From assembly GCF_001854475.1 (NCBI RefSeq), contig NZ_MNAN01000026.1, forward strand, positions 434,001-498,000: a stretch of DNA of 64,000 bases. Direction: 5' to 3'. A program made the translations under genes and the position numbers. The notes beneath the pieces were generated by a model, which had not been told where the DNA came from, made no database searches, and worked only from the letters and a program-made list of their open reading frames with translations. The DNA comes from Pseudoalteromonas byunsanensis (GTDB lineage Bacteria > Pseudomonadota > Gammaproteobacteria > Enterobacterales > Alteromonadaceae). Below, one piece after another: positions 29,720 through 38,202 of this stretch. Position 1 is the stretch's first letter, and every line of letters starts with the position of its first letter.

Positions 29720-30679
29720 TTAGCGAATATATACTCGCGTATAACTAATCGTTCTCGCATATGACGAAGATGGGTAATAGGCTCGATCAAAGGTTATATT
29801 AGGCACGATACCCGTGAATATTTTTGAATGCGAACCAGCAGCAGAGCTATTTGATAATACTAATGCAGCACTGTTTGAATATGGTGAACCAAACAAGTTA
29901 AGTGTAGCACTATTGGTTTCTAAAGAATCTGCAAGCGAATTTCTGATCTTACTTACACTAATGAAGCTCCGATGCCTAGGTTTTGAGTCAAAAACTCGGT
30001 ACTCTTCAACCATAATTGAACCCGTGTCGCTCTTCAAGGCTTGCCAATATTCGTCCTCAAGCACCCCTTCACTATCATACTTAACTGAATTAGTAGGATT
30101 TAATGGTTTTGACATTCTATCATTTGCAAATAAAGTCCACCCACCTCCTTTGGTGGTCATATCACAATACACAGATATTTCGAAAGCATTACCTGTAGGC
30201 CCATCTACATCAATGTGATAGAAACCATCTCCAATGCTTTTGCCAGCATGCAAAATTTCTTTACACGAACTATATTTAGGTTCAGAACTTTGTTTAGCAA
30301 ACTCAAACTTGGTATTTTGTATCTCACCTGTATCTTCATCAAAGGCTGAGAACACATATTTATAGATCCCCAACCCATATGTCTGCGGCACATTGATGTA
30401 GCCATTTGACTTATCAATGCTCTCATTCGGCATTAAGATGGTAGATTTTGGCGCCGAGCGCGTCATTATTTTCCCATCTGGAAAAATAATATAATCGTAG
30501 TATTTTACATTTCTAACTTGCTCGCTGTTGTTTTTTAACATGCTGGAGAAATAGAGCCTACCGCCCTCTTCACTTACCACTGGTTTTTGCTCATGTGCAG
30601 AAGCCGTAATATTTAATTGTGCAAAAACCCCAGGGCTAGAAAGTAGTAATAAACTAGAAATTGCAATTGCTTTTTTCAT
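29720..30679 (-). CDS. Secreted protein with fibrinogen-like C-terminal domain
   Basis: The 319-residue protein has a Sec signal peptide (MKKAIAISSLLLLSSPGVFA), an N-terminal ~100-residue beta-rich region, and a C-terminal part resembling fibrinogen-like domains: SCKEILHAGKSIGDGFYHID, then SVYCDMTTKGGGWTLFAND. Such domains are known mainly from eukaryotic lectins, and bacterial examples exist. The start at 30679 is chosen for AAAGGATT upstream. It is the last gene before the tail locus and has its own terminator. It may bind glycans; this is inferred. Confidence 0.78.
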   Translation of the reverse strand: MKKAIAISSLLLLSSPGVFAQLNITASAHEQKPVVSEEGGRLYFSSMLKNNSEQVRNVKYYDYIIFPDGKIMTRSAPKSTILMPNESIDKSNGYINVPQTYGLGIYKYVFSAFDEDTGEIQNTKFEFAKQSSEPKYSSCKEILHAGKSIGDGFYHIDVDGPTGNAFEISVYCDMTTKGGGWTLFANDRMSKPLNPTNSVKYDSEGVLEDEYWQALKSDTGSIMVEEYRVFDSKPRHRSFISVSKIRNSLADSLETNSATLNLFGSPYSNSAALVLSNSSAAGSHSKIFTGIVPNITFDRAYYPSSSYARTISYTRVYIR

Positions 30680-30957
30680 ATCAAATCCTTTTTTTGATCG
30701 TGTTTTATCGCGCAAAGGATTATACATCTTTCTTTTGTAACTAAAAAGGGTACGCTAATATCAAAGAATATTTTTATAATCGTAGGTTGGCAAATTGGGA
30801 AGGAGGCCAGAGCCTGTGCTTAACGTACAGGATGGCCTTAGTTGGAGAAAGGAATCGTTGGTAGGGTATTAGAAGAGAGGTACACAAACGAACTGCACAA
30901 TTATGGTGCGGTTCGTTGGCGTTAAATGGAATTCTCAATAGATGTTATGTTGTTAGC
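30680..30957 (-). other. Structured intergenic region at the left end of the tail locus
   Basis: About 278 nt. It holds a bulged hairpin at 30804-30838 (AGGCCA with TGGCCT, inner CCTGT with ACAGG) and the tail-operon terminator at 30887-30917. No ogr-like or integrase gene is seen here, although ogr lies after gene D in phage P2. This could contain the left attachment site of a prophage; no direct repeat could be verified inside the window. Confidence 0.45.
30887..30917 (-). terminator. Tail operon terminator
   Basis: Stem AACGAACCGCAC with GTGCAGTTCGTT (one mismatch) and a 7-nt loop on the minus strand, followed by a short T-containing stretch, 40 nt after the gpD stop. It likely ends the tail transcript. 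Confidence 0.65.
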
Positions 30958-31965
30958 TCAAGTGAGTTGCTCACAAACCAAGTGAGAGCGAAAACCCTGT
31001 TTATTGATACAATGCTCAACTTCACAGACAAACCAACTACCGTCCAAGTCACTTTTAGTGTTGGCTATTTTAACAACGCCACCTGCAACGATTTGAGCAT
31101 TTCCTATGCATGAGATTTGAGTACTGGAACTTGCACGTTTTAGGCGATTGAGTTTAGCCTTTGCAACTCTTGTTGCCATGGCTTTGCCCGCGTACACATA
31201 GGGTAATACTACACTTGGACTGCCACTGCCGATTTTTACGGGCACCCGTAATGCGGTGTCAATATCGTAATAAAATGCGGTTACATCACCTACTTCGCGA
31301 CAGGCATCTTTGTCATATCGCCAACTCAGAATGTCTGCCGGGGTAAGTACAACTTCTTTTAACGCTTGACCAGTTAACGAGCGTCCCGTGCCTCTGGCCA
31401 TAAAAATCAGTTTGTCATGTGAGATTTTTAAAATGGCATCAAATTGTTCAGCAAGGGATGTAAGCAGTTGAGCGTCACTTTCATTTTGCTCAATATGTGG
31501 CAGCTCAATGTTGATAAATGCTGCTCCCACTTTAGCGTCAAGACCGTACTCGCCAGCAATATCAGATACCAGCTCCCCCAGCTTTTTGGGTTTTTTAGGG
31601 TCTTCAGGCCAAGAGCGTTGTTTGGGAGCTTTGAGCGCGGTATGCCACAGCAGTTTATTGCCAAATAGCTCCAGTGATCGCACAGGACCTGTTAAGCTAA
31701 ACTCCCCCACCTCAAACTGGCCAAGAGGGTGAAGTGTAGCGCTTTTGTCTTCATTGCCTTTTTTGTAGCCCATCGCAATCTCGATGATATCCGTAGGCTT
31801 TGGTTGTTGAATTGGCGCTACTTCCAAGTTATCAAAACGCACGTAACAACTATCACTGGCCAAGCCTGTTTTGAGCCTGACTGTGACATTAACAACTCGG
31901 TCTATCAAACGCTGAGCGACTTCTTTTCCATTCGTTTTGATAGAAAACTGAGGTTGAATATCCAT
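30958..31965 (-). CDS. D: P2 gpD-like tail/baseplate hub protein
   Basis: The 335-residue protein matches the phage late control D family (P2 gpD), a hub protein at the base of the tail tube related to T4 gp27 and the N-terminal part of VgrG. Features include KTGLASDSCYVRFDN, EIAMGYKKG near residue 80, and SLAEQFDAILKISHDKLIFM. It lies in the conserved T-U-X-D order, last gene of the locus, and follows gpX by 10 nt. Confidence 0.92.
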   Translation of the reverse strand: MDIQPQFSIKTNGKEVAQRLIDRVVNVTVRLKTGLASDSCYVRFDNLEVAPIQQPKPTDIIEIAMGYKKGNEDKSATLHPLGQFEVGEFSLTGPVRSLELFGNKLLWHTALKAPKQRSWPEDPKKPKKLGELVSDIAGEYGLDAKVGAAFINIELPHIEQNESDAQLLTSLAEQFDAILKISHDKLIFMARGTGRSLTGQALKEVVLTPADILSWRYDKDACREVGDVTAFYYDIDTALRVPVKIGSGSPSVVLPYVYAGKAMATRVAKAKLNRLKRASSSTQISCIGNAQIVAGGVVKIANTKSDLDGSWFVCEVEHCINKQGFRSHLVCEQLT

Positions 31966-31975
31966 GATTAGCTCC

Positions 31976-32191
31976 TCAGTCCCAGATATTGATTATGTTC
32001 TGCTGTACAGGCTTTTCAATTACCTCGGGGAGAAAAATCGCGATATTTTCTGGATAAATAGCTCCCAATTCAGCTAAACCATGATTTGCTTCAAGCACCA
32101 TTTCAACCATCGTGCTGCTGCGACCATAATGATGCCAACAGATATTGTCTAGGCAATCGCCATCACGCGTAATATACGTTACCCCGCTCAT
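31976..32191 (-). CDS. X: P2 gpX-like tail protein (LysM-like)
   Basis: The 71-residue protein YITRDGDCLDNICWHHYGRS has the LysM-like fold of tail protein X, which ends in a proline-rich P-E-V segment (IAIFLPEVIEKP). P2 gpX is essential for tail assembly. The position between U and D is canonical. Confidence 0.9.
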   Translation of the reverse strand: MSGVTYITRDGDCLDNICWHHYGRSSTMVEMVLEANHGLAELGAIYPENIAIFLPEVIEKPVQQNIINIWD

Positions 32192-32202
32192 TGTTCATCT
32201 CC

Positions 32203-32649
32203 TTACTTAGTATTGCCGTCGTAACGATCTAAGGTCATTTGAAATTGGATCTCTCTGGGAATACCATCATTGAGAAATAATGAACGTTCTTCATTGATTG
32301 ATTTGATGATCCATTTTCCTAAGATCCTGCCCACGGAGGCGTCAGACTTGCCATTAACTTTGACATAGCCAAGCGTGAGTGGTTTTCCTTTGGCAGCTTC
32401 AGCCCTCATATTGTCAACCTGATGGAGGCCATCTTTGACGAGCTGAGGGTAAATCGTGCCATCTAAATTGATCGTTTGTGCGCCTACCCCAACAAACTGC
32501 TGAACCGGGCTTTTACCTTCTGTTTGAGAATCTTGGGTCTTCCAGCGATACTCTGTCGCATAAGATAATTTGCTAAACGCCGCACTACTCACCGAGAATT
32601 TATAGTCCCCCAGCTGCATCATGTGCGACGCGTGACTTACTTTAGCCAT
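32203..32649 (-). CDS. U: P2 gpU-like tail protein
   Basis: The 148-residue protein matches P2 gpU. It starts with MMQLGDYKFSVSSAAFSKLS, then the YRWKTQDSQTEGKSPVQQF and GAQTINLDGTIYPQL segments, and ends with IQFQMTLDRY. The order T-U-X-D is preserved. U is a tail assembly component. It starts one base from the tape measure stop, indicating translational coupling. Confidence 0.92.
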   Translation of the reverse strand: MAKVSHASHMMQLGDYKFSVSSAAFSKLSYATEYRWKTQDSQTEGKSPVQQFVGVGAQTINLDGTIYPQLVKDGLHQVDNMRAEAAKGKPLTLGYVKVNGKSDASVGRILGKWIIKSINEERSLFLNDGIPREIQFQMTLDRYDGNTK

Positions 32650-35600
32650 TAAGCTACCTCATCAATATATCGCAAGCGTATATCACGCTGCGCTTGCTGT
32701 TGTTTTTCCTCAAGAACCAGCTTGATTTGCTCAGCGATTTCCAATGCCGACATATCTGGTGTCGCATTGACCGTAATATTGGCATTAACGGTCACGCTAC
32801 TATTCACATGCTGCGCTGGTGATTTATCGCTAGTTGTTTTTTGCCCTAGCGCATTAAGCTCATTTGGATTAGCAATCAACACATCATTTTGTTGATCTGT
32901 AAGTTGCTGTGCTAAGGCTGATTTTCGATTTACATGTGCTTGCCCTGCCTTTGCGTTTCGTGAACTATCCCCAGCTAGCTCTTTATGCGATCCCCCCAGC
33001 TCAAACCTTGGGTCATTCGCCGCGCCACCTAAAGAGGCATCTACATTGGCAATATTCAAAGATTGTTCTGCAGCGGTTTCTTTTACATCACTATCTTCCA
33101 GTGAACTGCCGAACCAATCGCCTAAGAAGCCACCTAATGACTCACCTCCAAACGAACCTATTGCGCCACCAATCGCACCACCAATCAATGTGCCAACACC
33201 AGGAATGATAGAGCCAATGGCAGCCCCTGCTGCGGCACCTGCAAGCGCCCCACCTGCTCCGCCCGCTGCGGATCCAATTTGTTTCGATTTCTCGCGTTTG
33301 CTTAGGCTGTCATCGGCCAATGTACCGCCAATATCCGCAGCGCTCATAATGGTTCTAAGCGGGCCAGTAAAGCGGCCTAATGTTTTAGCTAGCGGGTTTT
33401 TCATTAATCTCTTAACAAAACCACCCACTTTAGGCTTTGCTTGTTTGTTGCCACCGAAAATTGGGTCATTCGCGGCAACGCCTTTGCCCAGCTTTGCTTG
33501 GTTGGCTGACTGAGACTTGTTCGGCGTAGCGGCTTGCTTAGAGTTATCTTTACGACCTCCATCCAATACCTTCAGTGCGGGTTTTGGTGATTGTGCTAGC
33601 TTACCTTTGTGTTTATTGGACGAGGATTTATCAGTGTCATCCTGTGTGTCTTTCACCCATGGCTGGGTATTACTACGCGGCTGAAACTGACGGCTTTTCG
33701 CCCCCTTGCGTTTGGCTTTGTTGCGCCTTCTATTACGCTTTTTGTTACGTTTGCTCGGCTTATCTTTTTGCTCTTCTGGCGCGTCTTCAGTGCCTAAGTT
33801 CTCAAAGAAATCAGTGGCGGCATCACCTATAGATGATAAATCGCCATTAAGGATCCCTTTGAAATCAAGCTTGCCAATAGCAGACGAGTGCTTTTCAAAA
33901 GCTGAAGCCGCATCGTTTAGACCGAAAGAGTTAAGAAGATCTGGACCCGCTTTAACCAATGATTGAAGATCGCCACCCATAATGCCTTTCATGTCTAGCT
34001 GCTTTAGAGCAGGCAAGGACTTTTTAAGTGCATCTGCGGGGCCCTGAAAGTTAGCCACTTTGAGTAAGTCTGGACCGACATCTAACAGCGATGACATGTC
34101 TCCCGAGGCAATACCTTGCAAATCTAATTGCTTAAGTGCTGGCATCGCAGTTTTCAGCGCTTTGGCTGGGCCTTTTAAATTGGCCGCTTTGAGTAAATCT
34201 GGGCCTGCATCTAATACCGAAGACAAGTCTCCCGAGACAATACCTTGCAAATCTAATTGCTTAAGTGCTGGCATCGCAGTTTTCAGCGCTTTGGCTGGGC
34301 CTTTTAAATTGGCCGCTTTGAGTAAGTCTGGGCCGGCATCTAATACCGAAGACAAGTCTCCCGAGGCAATACCTTGCAAATCTAATTGCCTAAGTGCTGG
34401 CATCGCAGTTTTCAGCGCTTTGGCTGGGCCTTTTAAATTGGCCGCTTTGAGTAAATCTGGGCCGGCATCTAATACCGAAGACAAGTCTCTCGCAGCAATA
34501 CCTTGCAAATCTAATTGCTTAAGTGCCGGCATCGCAGTTTTCAGCGCTTTGGCTGGGCCTTTTAAATTGGCCGCTTTGAGTAAATCTGGGCCAGCATCTA
34601 ATACCGAAGACAAATCTCCCGAGGCAATACCTTGCAAATCTAATTGCTTAAGTGCTGGCATCGCAGTTTTAAGCGCTTTGGCAGGGCCTTTGAGATCGGC
34701 GGCTTTCAAAAGCTGTGGCGCAAGGTCTAAAATTGAAGCCAAATCCCCTTCAACAGTGCTTTGCACGTTCAACTGATTGACGGCTGGCAGCTTGATAGGT
34801 GCCTGTTTTTTAGCAGCCGGATTTTGTGCCAGTACAGTGCCTTGTTCTTTACTGACTCGTTTGTTTTTACCAAGTGGCTTGTCGTGCAGTTTAGTGCTGG
34901 TTTTAGATGTTTTAACCTTTTCAAGAATTGGGTTGGCCGGTGTTTTGGCAATCAATTTATTCACAGAAGGCACGGCTATATGCTTGTCTGACGGTATTCC
35001 TCTGCTAACTACCTTTTGCTGTTTTTGTGCGGTTTTGTTTGCTGCAGTGTTTTTTGTTACGTTCTTTATTTGTTGTGTACTAGCACCTTTTACTTTGAGG
35101 CCTGCAACTGTATCAAGCAACTCTCGTATTGCGTTGCTGACCCCCTCTTCTACGCCACCTGACAACTCATTCGTAAGGTGCTCAATCGAATGGGTAACCG
35201 CGCCGATAGACCAGTCCAACGATGTTAAGCTGTCATCAAGAGATTCCACATTCATCGCTTTGAGCAAACCAAGCGTACTGGCTCGTACTGAAGACAAGTT
35301 CTCGCTCATGATACTTTGTGTATCAAGCTGGTGTACCACTGACTCTTGAACACTAAACAAGCCAGCTTCTACATTAGAAGCATTATCTCGCCCTGTATTA
35401 CTGGCATTTGATGTCTCTTGTGAAGGATTCTTGAGATTTGCAGGTAATGAGCCTGAACTCATCTGTAAAGATGCATTTAATTCCAACAAATGCGCACGAA
35501 GGTCTGTGACATGGTTTGCGAGCAAGTCATTAACATTAAACGTTGCAAGCAAGCTAAGTAGTGACTCTAGCGGTTTGCTGTCAAATGCCAGCGCTTGCGA

Positions 35601-35768
35601 TTGAAGCTGCTGCATCACCTGTCCAAGTAATTCGGCACTAGCGCTAATATCTTCATATGGCTGAATTTTTGGTAGCTTGTTTTTCACTTTATTTTCAGCA
35701 GTTCCCTGCAAAGTTGATGCACCCTGTTGTGTGGCGCGATTTTGATCAGAAGGATCCACAAATGTCAT
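32649..35768 (-). CDS. T: Tape measure protein with 43-residue tandem repeats
   Basis: The tape measure protein sets tail length and lies inside the tube. The 1039-residue protein has helical N-terminal ~350 residues, then 6-8 copies of a 43-residue unit (GPDLLKAANLKGPAKALKTA in each), of which four are nearly identical. A very basic stretch (KKRNRRRNKAKRKGAKSR) follows, then Gly/Ala-rich membrane-like helices near residue 870-930 (GGALAGAAAGAAIGSI, then GGAIGSFGGESL). The end is charged. The start at 35768 is preferred because CAGG lies upstream and the preceding 39 residues would overlap a strong inverted repeat. It is separated from E' by a terminator and that inverted repeat. Confidence 0.9.
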   Translation of the reverse strand: MTFVDPSDQNRATQQGASTLQGTAENKVKNKLPKIQPYEDISASAELLGQVMQQLQSQALAFDSKPLESLLSLLATFNVNDLLANHVTDLRAHLLELNASLQMSSGSLPANLKNPSQETSNASNTGRDNASNVEAGLFSVQESVVHQLDTQSIMSENLSSVRASTLGLLKAMNVESLDDSLTSLDWSIGAVTHSIEHLTNELSGGVEEGVSNAIRELLDTVAGLKVKGASTQQIKNVTKNTAANKTAQKQQKVVSRGIPSDKHIAVPSVNKLIAKTPANPILEKVKTSKTSTKLHDKPLGKNKRVSKEQGTVLAQNPAAKKQAPIKLPAVNQLNVQSTVEGDLASILDLAPQLLKAADLKGPAKALKTAMPALKQLDLQGIASGDLSSVLDAGPDLLKAANLKGPAKALKTAMPALKQLDLQGIAARDLSSVLDAGPDLLKAANLKGPAKALKTAMPALRQLDLQGIASGDLSSVLDAGPDLLKAANLKGPAKALKTAMPALKQLDLQGIVSGDLSSVLDAGPDLLKAANLKGPAKALKTAMPALKQLDLQGIASGDMSSLLDVGPDLLKVANFQGPADALKKSLPALKQLDMKGIMGGDLQSLVKAGPDLLNSFGLNDAASAFEKHSSAIGKLDFKGILNGDLSSIGDAATDFFENLGTEDAPEEQKDKPSKRNKKRNRRRNKAKRKGAKSRQFQPRSNTQPWVKDTQDDTDKSSSNKHKGKLAQSPKPALKVLDGGRKDNSKQAATPNKSQSANQAKLGKGVAANDPIFGGNKQAKPKVGGFVKRLMKNPLAKTLGRFTGPLRTIMSAADIGGTLADDSLSKREKSKQIGSAAGGAGGALAGAAAGAAIGSIIPGVGTLIGGAIGGAIGSFGGESLGGFLGDWFGSSLEDSDVKETAAEQSLNIANVDASLGGAANDPRFELGGSHKELAGDSSRNAKAGQAHVNRKSALAQQLTDQQNDVLIANPNELNALGQKTTSDKSPAQHVNSSVTVNANITVNATPDMSALEIAEQIKLVLEEKQQQAQRDIRLRYIDEVA
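33890..34760 (-). repeat. 129-bp tandem repeats in the tape measure gene
   Basis: In-frame 129-bp units at about 34110, 34239, 34368, 34497 and 34626 are almost identical at DNA level; diverged copies flank them on both sides. Each encodes 43 residues of the tape measure. The regular 129-bp spacing preserves frame, so gain or loss changes protein length in 43-residue steps. Confidence 0.92.
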
Positions 35769-35872
35769 AGCAATACCTGAGAAATACATAGAAGTGAGCG
35801 AAGTGCCTGTAATAACTCTGCATTGATTACCAAAGGAGGGCTGGCGGTGCAGTGACAGGCGTGGTGTTTGTA

Positions 35873-35918
35873 TTTTGTACGGCAAATAACACTAAATAAT
35901 GCTATTTGCCGTACAAAA
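35873..35918. repeat. Perfect 16-bp inverted repeat between E' and T
   Basis: Arms TTTTGTACGGCAAATA (35873-35888) and its exact complement (35903-35918) flank a 14-nt loop. It would form a strong hairpin in RNA from either strand. It directly follows the E' terminator U-tract and lies upstream of the tape measure start. Role unknown; options include an RNA-processing site, an operator or a small mobile-element remnant. Confidence 0.8.
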
Positions 35919-35940
35919 AAAGGCAGGGGTTACCCTGCCT
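35914..35940 (-). terminator. Terminator at the end of E'
   Basis: Stem AGGCAGGG with CCCTGCCT (8 bp) and a 4-nt loop, followed by TTTTTTT on the minus strand. The E' stop codon lies in the loop. It would end or attenuate the sheath-tube-chaperone transcript before the tape measure gene. Confidence 0.9.
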
Positions 35941-36067
35941 CTGTGGATTGTTTGTATTCAACGGCTGACTCGAACCATTCGCATAGCTCAGGCTCGGTCA
36001 GCGCGTTTAACTCGTTTAGGCCCCACCCAGTATATTTAGCAAGGGCAATAACCATAGCTTTTAAGCG
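35930..36067 (-). CDS. E': gpE' extension, made by -1 frameshift from gpE
   Basis: The frame encodes 45 residues from the shift point, RLKAMVIALAKYTGWGLNEL and onward to YKQSTEAG. It matches the P2 gpE' type (W-G-L-x-E-L, ALTEPELCEWFESAVE). It lies in the -1 frame relative to gpE and overlaps its end. In P2, E' is made only as an E+E' fusion by frameshifting, and the same is expected here. The fused product would be 129 residues: 84 from E plus 45. An internal ATG at 36055 exists but lacks a strong ribosome site. Confidence 0.88.
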   Translation of the reverse strand, partial: RLKAMVIALAKYTGWGLNELNALTEPELCEWFESAVEYKQSTEAG

Positions 36068-36318
36068 TTTGGGCGGGATACGAGAAAAGCCTGTAGCTTT
36101 TCTCGTAACTTGACAAAGTCGCTCCAGTCAAGTTCTTCAATTACGTCTGGAGAAACTTCACACAAATTCGAGAAGTAGCGAATTTCACTTTCTGACTCAC
36201 TCAAATCTGTTTTGTCCACCATTAAACGATCACGTACTTTTGGTCGTCTCATCTTTAGTTCTGCATACTCATGCGCATCGACCGTGACTGGGAAGTTCAG
36301 TTTAATGATATCTGTCAT
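36061..36318 (-). CDS. E: Tail assembly chaperone gpE
   Basis: The 85-residue protein matches P2 gpE, the tail assembly chaperone that works with the frameshifted E+E' and the tape measure. Features are IKLNFPVTVDAHEYAELKMR and RRPKVRDRLM near the N-terminus, and an acidic C-terminal half. It follows the tube gene by 6 nt. Near its end it carries the slippery heptamer that generates E+E'. Confidence 0.92.
   Translation of the reverse strand: MTDIIKLNFPVTVDAHEYAELKMRRPKVRDRLMVDKTDLSESESEIRYFSNLCEVSPDVIEELDWSDFVKLREKLQAFLVSRPNA
36067..36073 (-). promoter_or_regulatory. Programmed -1 frameshift site CCCAAAC
   Basis: On the minus strand the heptamer reads C CCA AAC in the gpE frame, a perfect X XXY YYZ slippery pattern, two codons before the gpE stop. 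Slippage by -1 continues into the E' frame, which is open for 45 codons. P2 uses a different heptamer for the same purpose. No obvious downstream pseudoknot could be drawn by eye. Confidence 0.85.
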
Positions 36319-36324
36319 AATTTA

Positions 36325-36834
36325 TTACGCTCCAATTGCAGCACGTAGAAGTGCCATTTGATCTTTACCGTTGATAATACGAGTGTCGTTTTGTAGGTCG
36401 ATGTCGTAGATAACATCCTGACCGATTTCTAGCTTGTATTTTTGAACCGCGTATTGAAGCGTCAATTTCGCTTCTTCGCCGTCTTTCCAGTTGCCCATGT
36501 CAACTTCTTTGAAGAAGCCTTCTAAAGTCACTTTAACTGGAACAGGCTCTTCGCCTTGTGCTTGAATCGCACCACGTGCTGTTAGTGGTGTTGTTTTACC
36601 ACTCCAGTCACCTAGTAGCTTCATCATGTCGGCACTGTACTCAAGCAAAGTTACTGAGCCTTCAAGCTTTTCAAGTTGGCCTACATCAAGTTCGATTGGC
36701 GCTTGGAAACCTGAAGTGACTTCACGTGTTTTCACCGTTACTTTTGGCAACGTGATTTCATCAGCAATACCTAGATAGCCTTTACCATCAACGAATAGCT
36801 TGAATTTTTTTAAGATTTTAGGAGACATTGCCAT
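36325..36834 (-). CDS. FII: Tail tube protein FII
   Basis: The 169-residue protein matches the P2 gpFII tube family. It starts MAMSPKILKKFKLFVDGKGY and has ITLPKVTVKTREVTSGFQAP and LDVGQLEKLEGSVTLLEY. The inner tube polymer is expelled on sheath contraction. Its start overlaps the sheath stop (TAATG), showing translational coupling. Confidence 0.94.
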   Translation of the reverse strand: MAMSPKILKKFKLFVDGKGYLGIADEITLPKVTVKTREVTSGFQAPIELDVGQLEKLEGSVTLLEYSADMMKLLGDWSGKTTPLTARGAIQAQGEEPVPVKVTLEGFFKEVDMGNWKDGEEAKLTLQYAVQKYKLEIGQDVIYDIDLQNDTRIINGKDQMALLRAAIGA

Positions 36835-38168
36835 TATACGATTTCCTCTAGGTAGTTGTTGGTTAGAATGCTCTTGAAGGTGATGTGCTCAGCCGGTGTT
36901 GGTGGTGTAAAGTCAAAGCTAAAGTACACTTTACCTGCCTGAATATTTTCAGGTGTGTTCAAATCTGCATCAGCCCAGATTTGACCGCCGATAATCGCAC
37001 CCTGCGCTTTTAAGCTATCAAGGTATGACTGCACGCTTTGCGTTACATCTTCGATGTAAGTCTTTGTGATGTTGCGGTCAACCGCCCACATGTGAGCACG
37101 TAACAGCGAGTCGTTGATCATGTCCGCTGTACGAACCACTGACAGGAATGCCCATTTAGGGTCGTCAGAACACGTACGGTTACCCCATAACTTGAAGCCA
37201 TTTTGACGGATAATCGTCGCAACTTCATTTTCGTTCAGTAAGTTAGCTCGGGCGCTTGCATCACCTAGCTGGAAGTCGATTGGGCGCTCAGTTGCCACGA
37301 TACCATTCATGTTGGTGTTACTTGGGCTCCACCAGAAACCACGATCGTTATCTGATTTTGCAATCATACCCGCAACACGTGAACTTGCAGGCTCTACCAC
37401 TGATTTACCGTCACGGAATACTTTAACCGCCGGGTCAACCACAAACACACGGCGTGAGCCGAAGTCTTTACGATATGCTTTTGCTGCGTTGTCGTCTGTA
37501 CTTGGTCCATCAGCGATAATCACAGCGCGTAAACGCTCTGCAACTGTAACCATGTTAGAAACCACTGGGTTCTTCTCAGTGCCGTTCTTCTGGTGCGTGT
37601 AACCTGGAGCAATTAGAATACGTGGTGCAACACCCACGACTGACTCAGCGCCTAAGAATGCTTGCATACCTGTGTAAGCACCGTCGCTGTCAACACCACC
37701 TATGATGTTGTTAGTCACAGTTGCTTCGTCACCATCTGCAACACGTACCACAATCACAACAGCACCAGCTTGGTCGAAAACACCGTCAATCGCAGGAACT
37801 AATGAACCCTTAAGACCATACTCAACATCAGTGATTGTTTTCTCAACTTTGTCCTGAATTGCTTTTAACTCATCAGCCGTTGGCTCAACATCACCATTTG
37901 CCGCTTTGTGAGCTGCAACCGCTTCTGCTTCTGCAGCTGCACGTAACGCTGCCAAACGCGCTTTGAAATCAGCATTGTCTGGGCTCACTAATTTCGCAGC
38001 TTCTGCTCGTTTACCTGCAATTAATACAGGTGTATTGAGTGGAAACGCTTCTTCGTCAGCGAATGGCGCTGTACCTACTAAGCCAATTACTGAGCTTTTT
38101 ACTGTTTTGATTGGACGAGTGCCTGATTGCGCCTCGATCACCTCTACACCGTGTAGAAATTGTGACAT
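36834..38168 (-). CDS. FI: Contractile tail sheath FI
   Basis: The 444-residue protein matches the P2 gpFI sheath family. The N-terminus is MSQFLHGVEVIEAQSGTRPI with SSVIGLVGTAPFADEEAFPLN. The middle has the SSRVAGMIAKSDNDRGFWWSPSN segment, and the C-terminus RTADMINDSLLRAHMWAVDRN is typical. The start at 38168 has AAAGGAGAA upstream. It defines the locus as contractile (myovirus-like). A hairpin terminator sits 35 nt upstream, after W. Confidence 0.95.
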   Translation of the reverse strand: MSQFLHGVEVIEAQSGTRPIKTVKSSVIGLVGTAPFADEEAFPLNTPVLIAGKRAEAAKLVSPDNADFKARLAALRAAAEAEAVAAHKAANGDVEPTADELKAIQDKVEKTITDVEYGLKGSLVPAIDGVFDQAGAVVIVVRVADGDEATVTNNIIGGVDSDGAYTGMQAFLGAESVVGVAPRILIAPGYTHQKNGTEKNPVVSNMVTVAERLRAVIIADGPSTDDNAAKAYRKDFGSRRVFVVDPAVKVFRDGKSVVEPASSRVAGMIAKSDNDRGFWWSPSNTNMNGIVATERPIDFQLGDASARANLLNENEVATIIRQNGFKLWGNRTCSDDPKWAFLSVVRTADMINDSLLRAHMWAVDRNITKTYIEDVTQSVQSYLDSLKAQGAIIGGQIWADADLNTPENIQAGKVYFSFDFTPPTPAEHITFKSILTNNYLEEIV

Positions 38169-38202
38169 ATGATTCTCCTTTAAGGGTATGTCAGTTAGAA
38201 AC

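Noticed and set aside
33046..33513. Plus-strand Pro/Ala-rich open frame
   Set aside because: Antisense image of the Gly/Ala-rich membrane-like part of the tape measure protein.
33890..34760. CRISPR-like array
   Set aside because: Repeats are contiguous 129-bp coding units without spacers, inside an open frame.
34060..34776. Long plus-strand open frame of 238 codons opposite the tape measure repeats
   Set aside because: It is the antisense image of the 129-bp repeats, has no ribosome site and no family; the minus-strand frame is a clear tape measure gene.
36055..36057. Independent start codon for E'
   Set aside because: No good ribosome binding site precedes this ATG, and a perfect slippery heptamer upstream explains the frame better.
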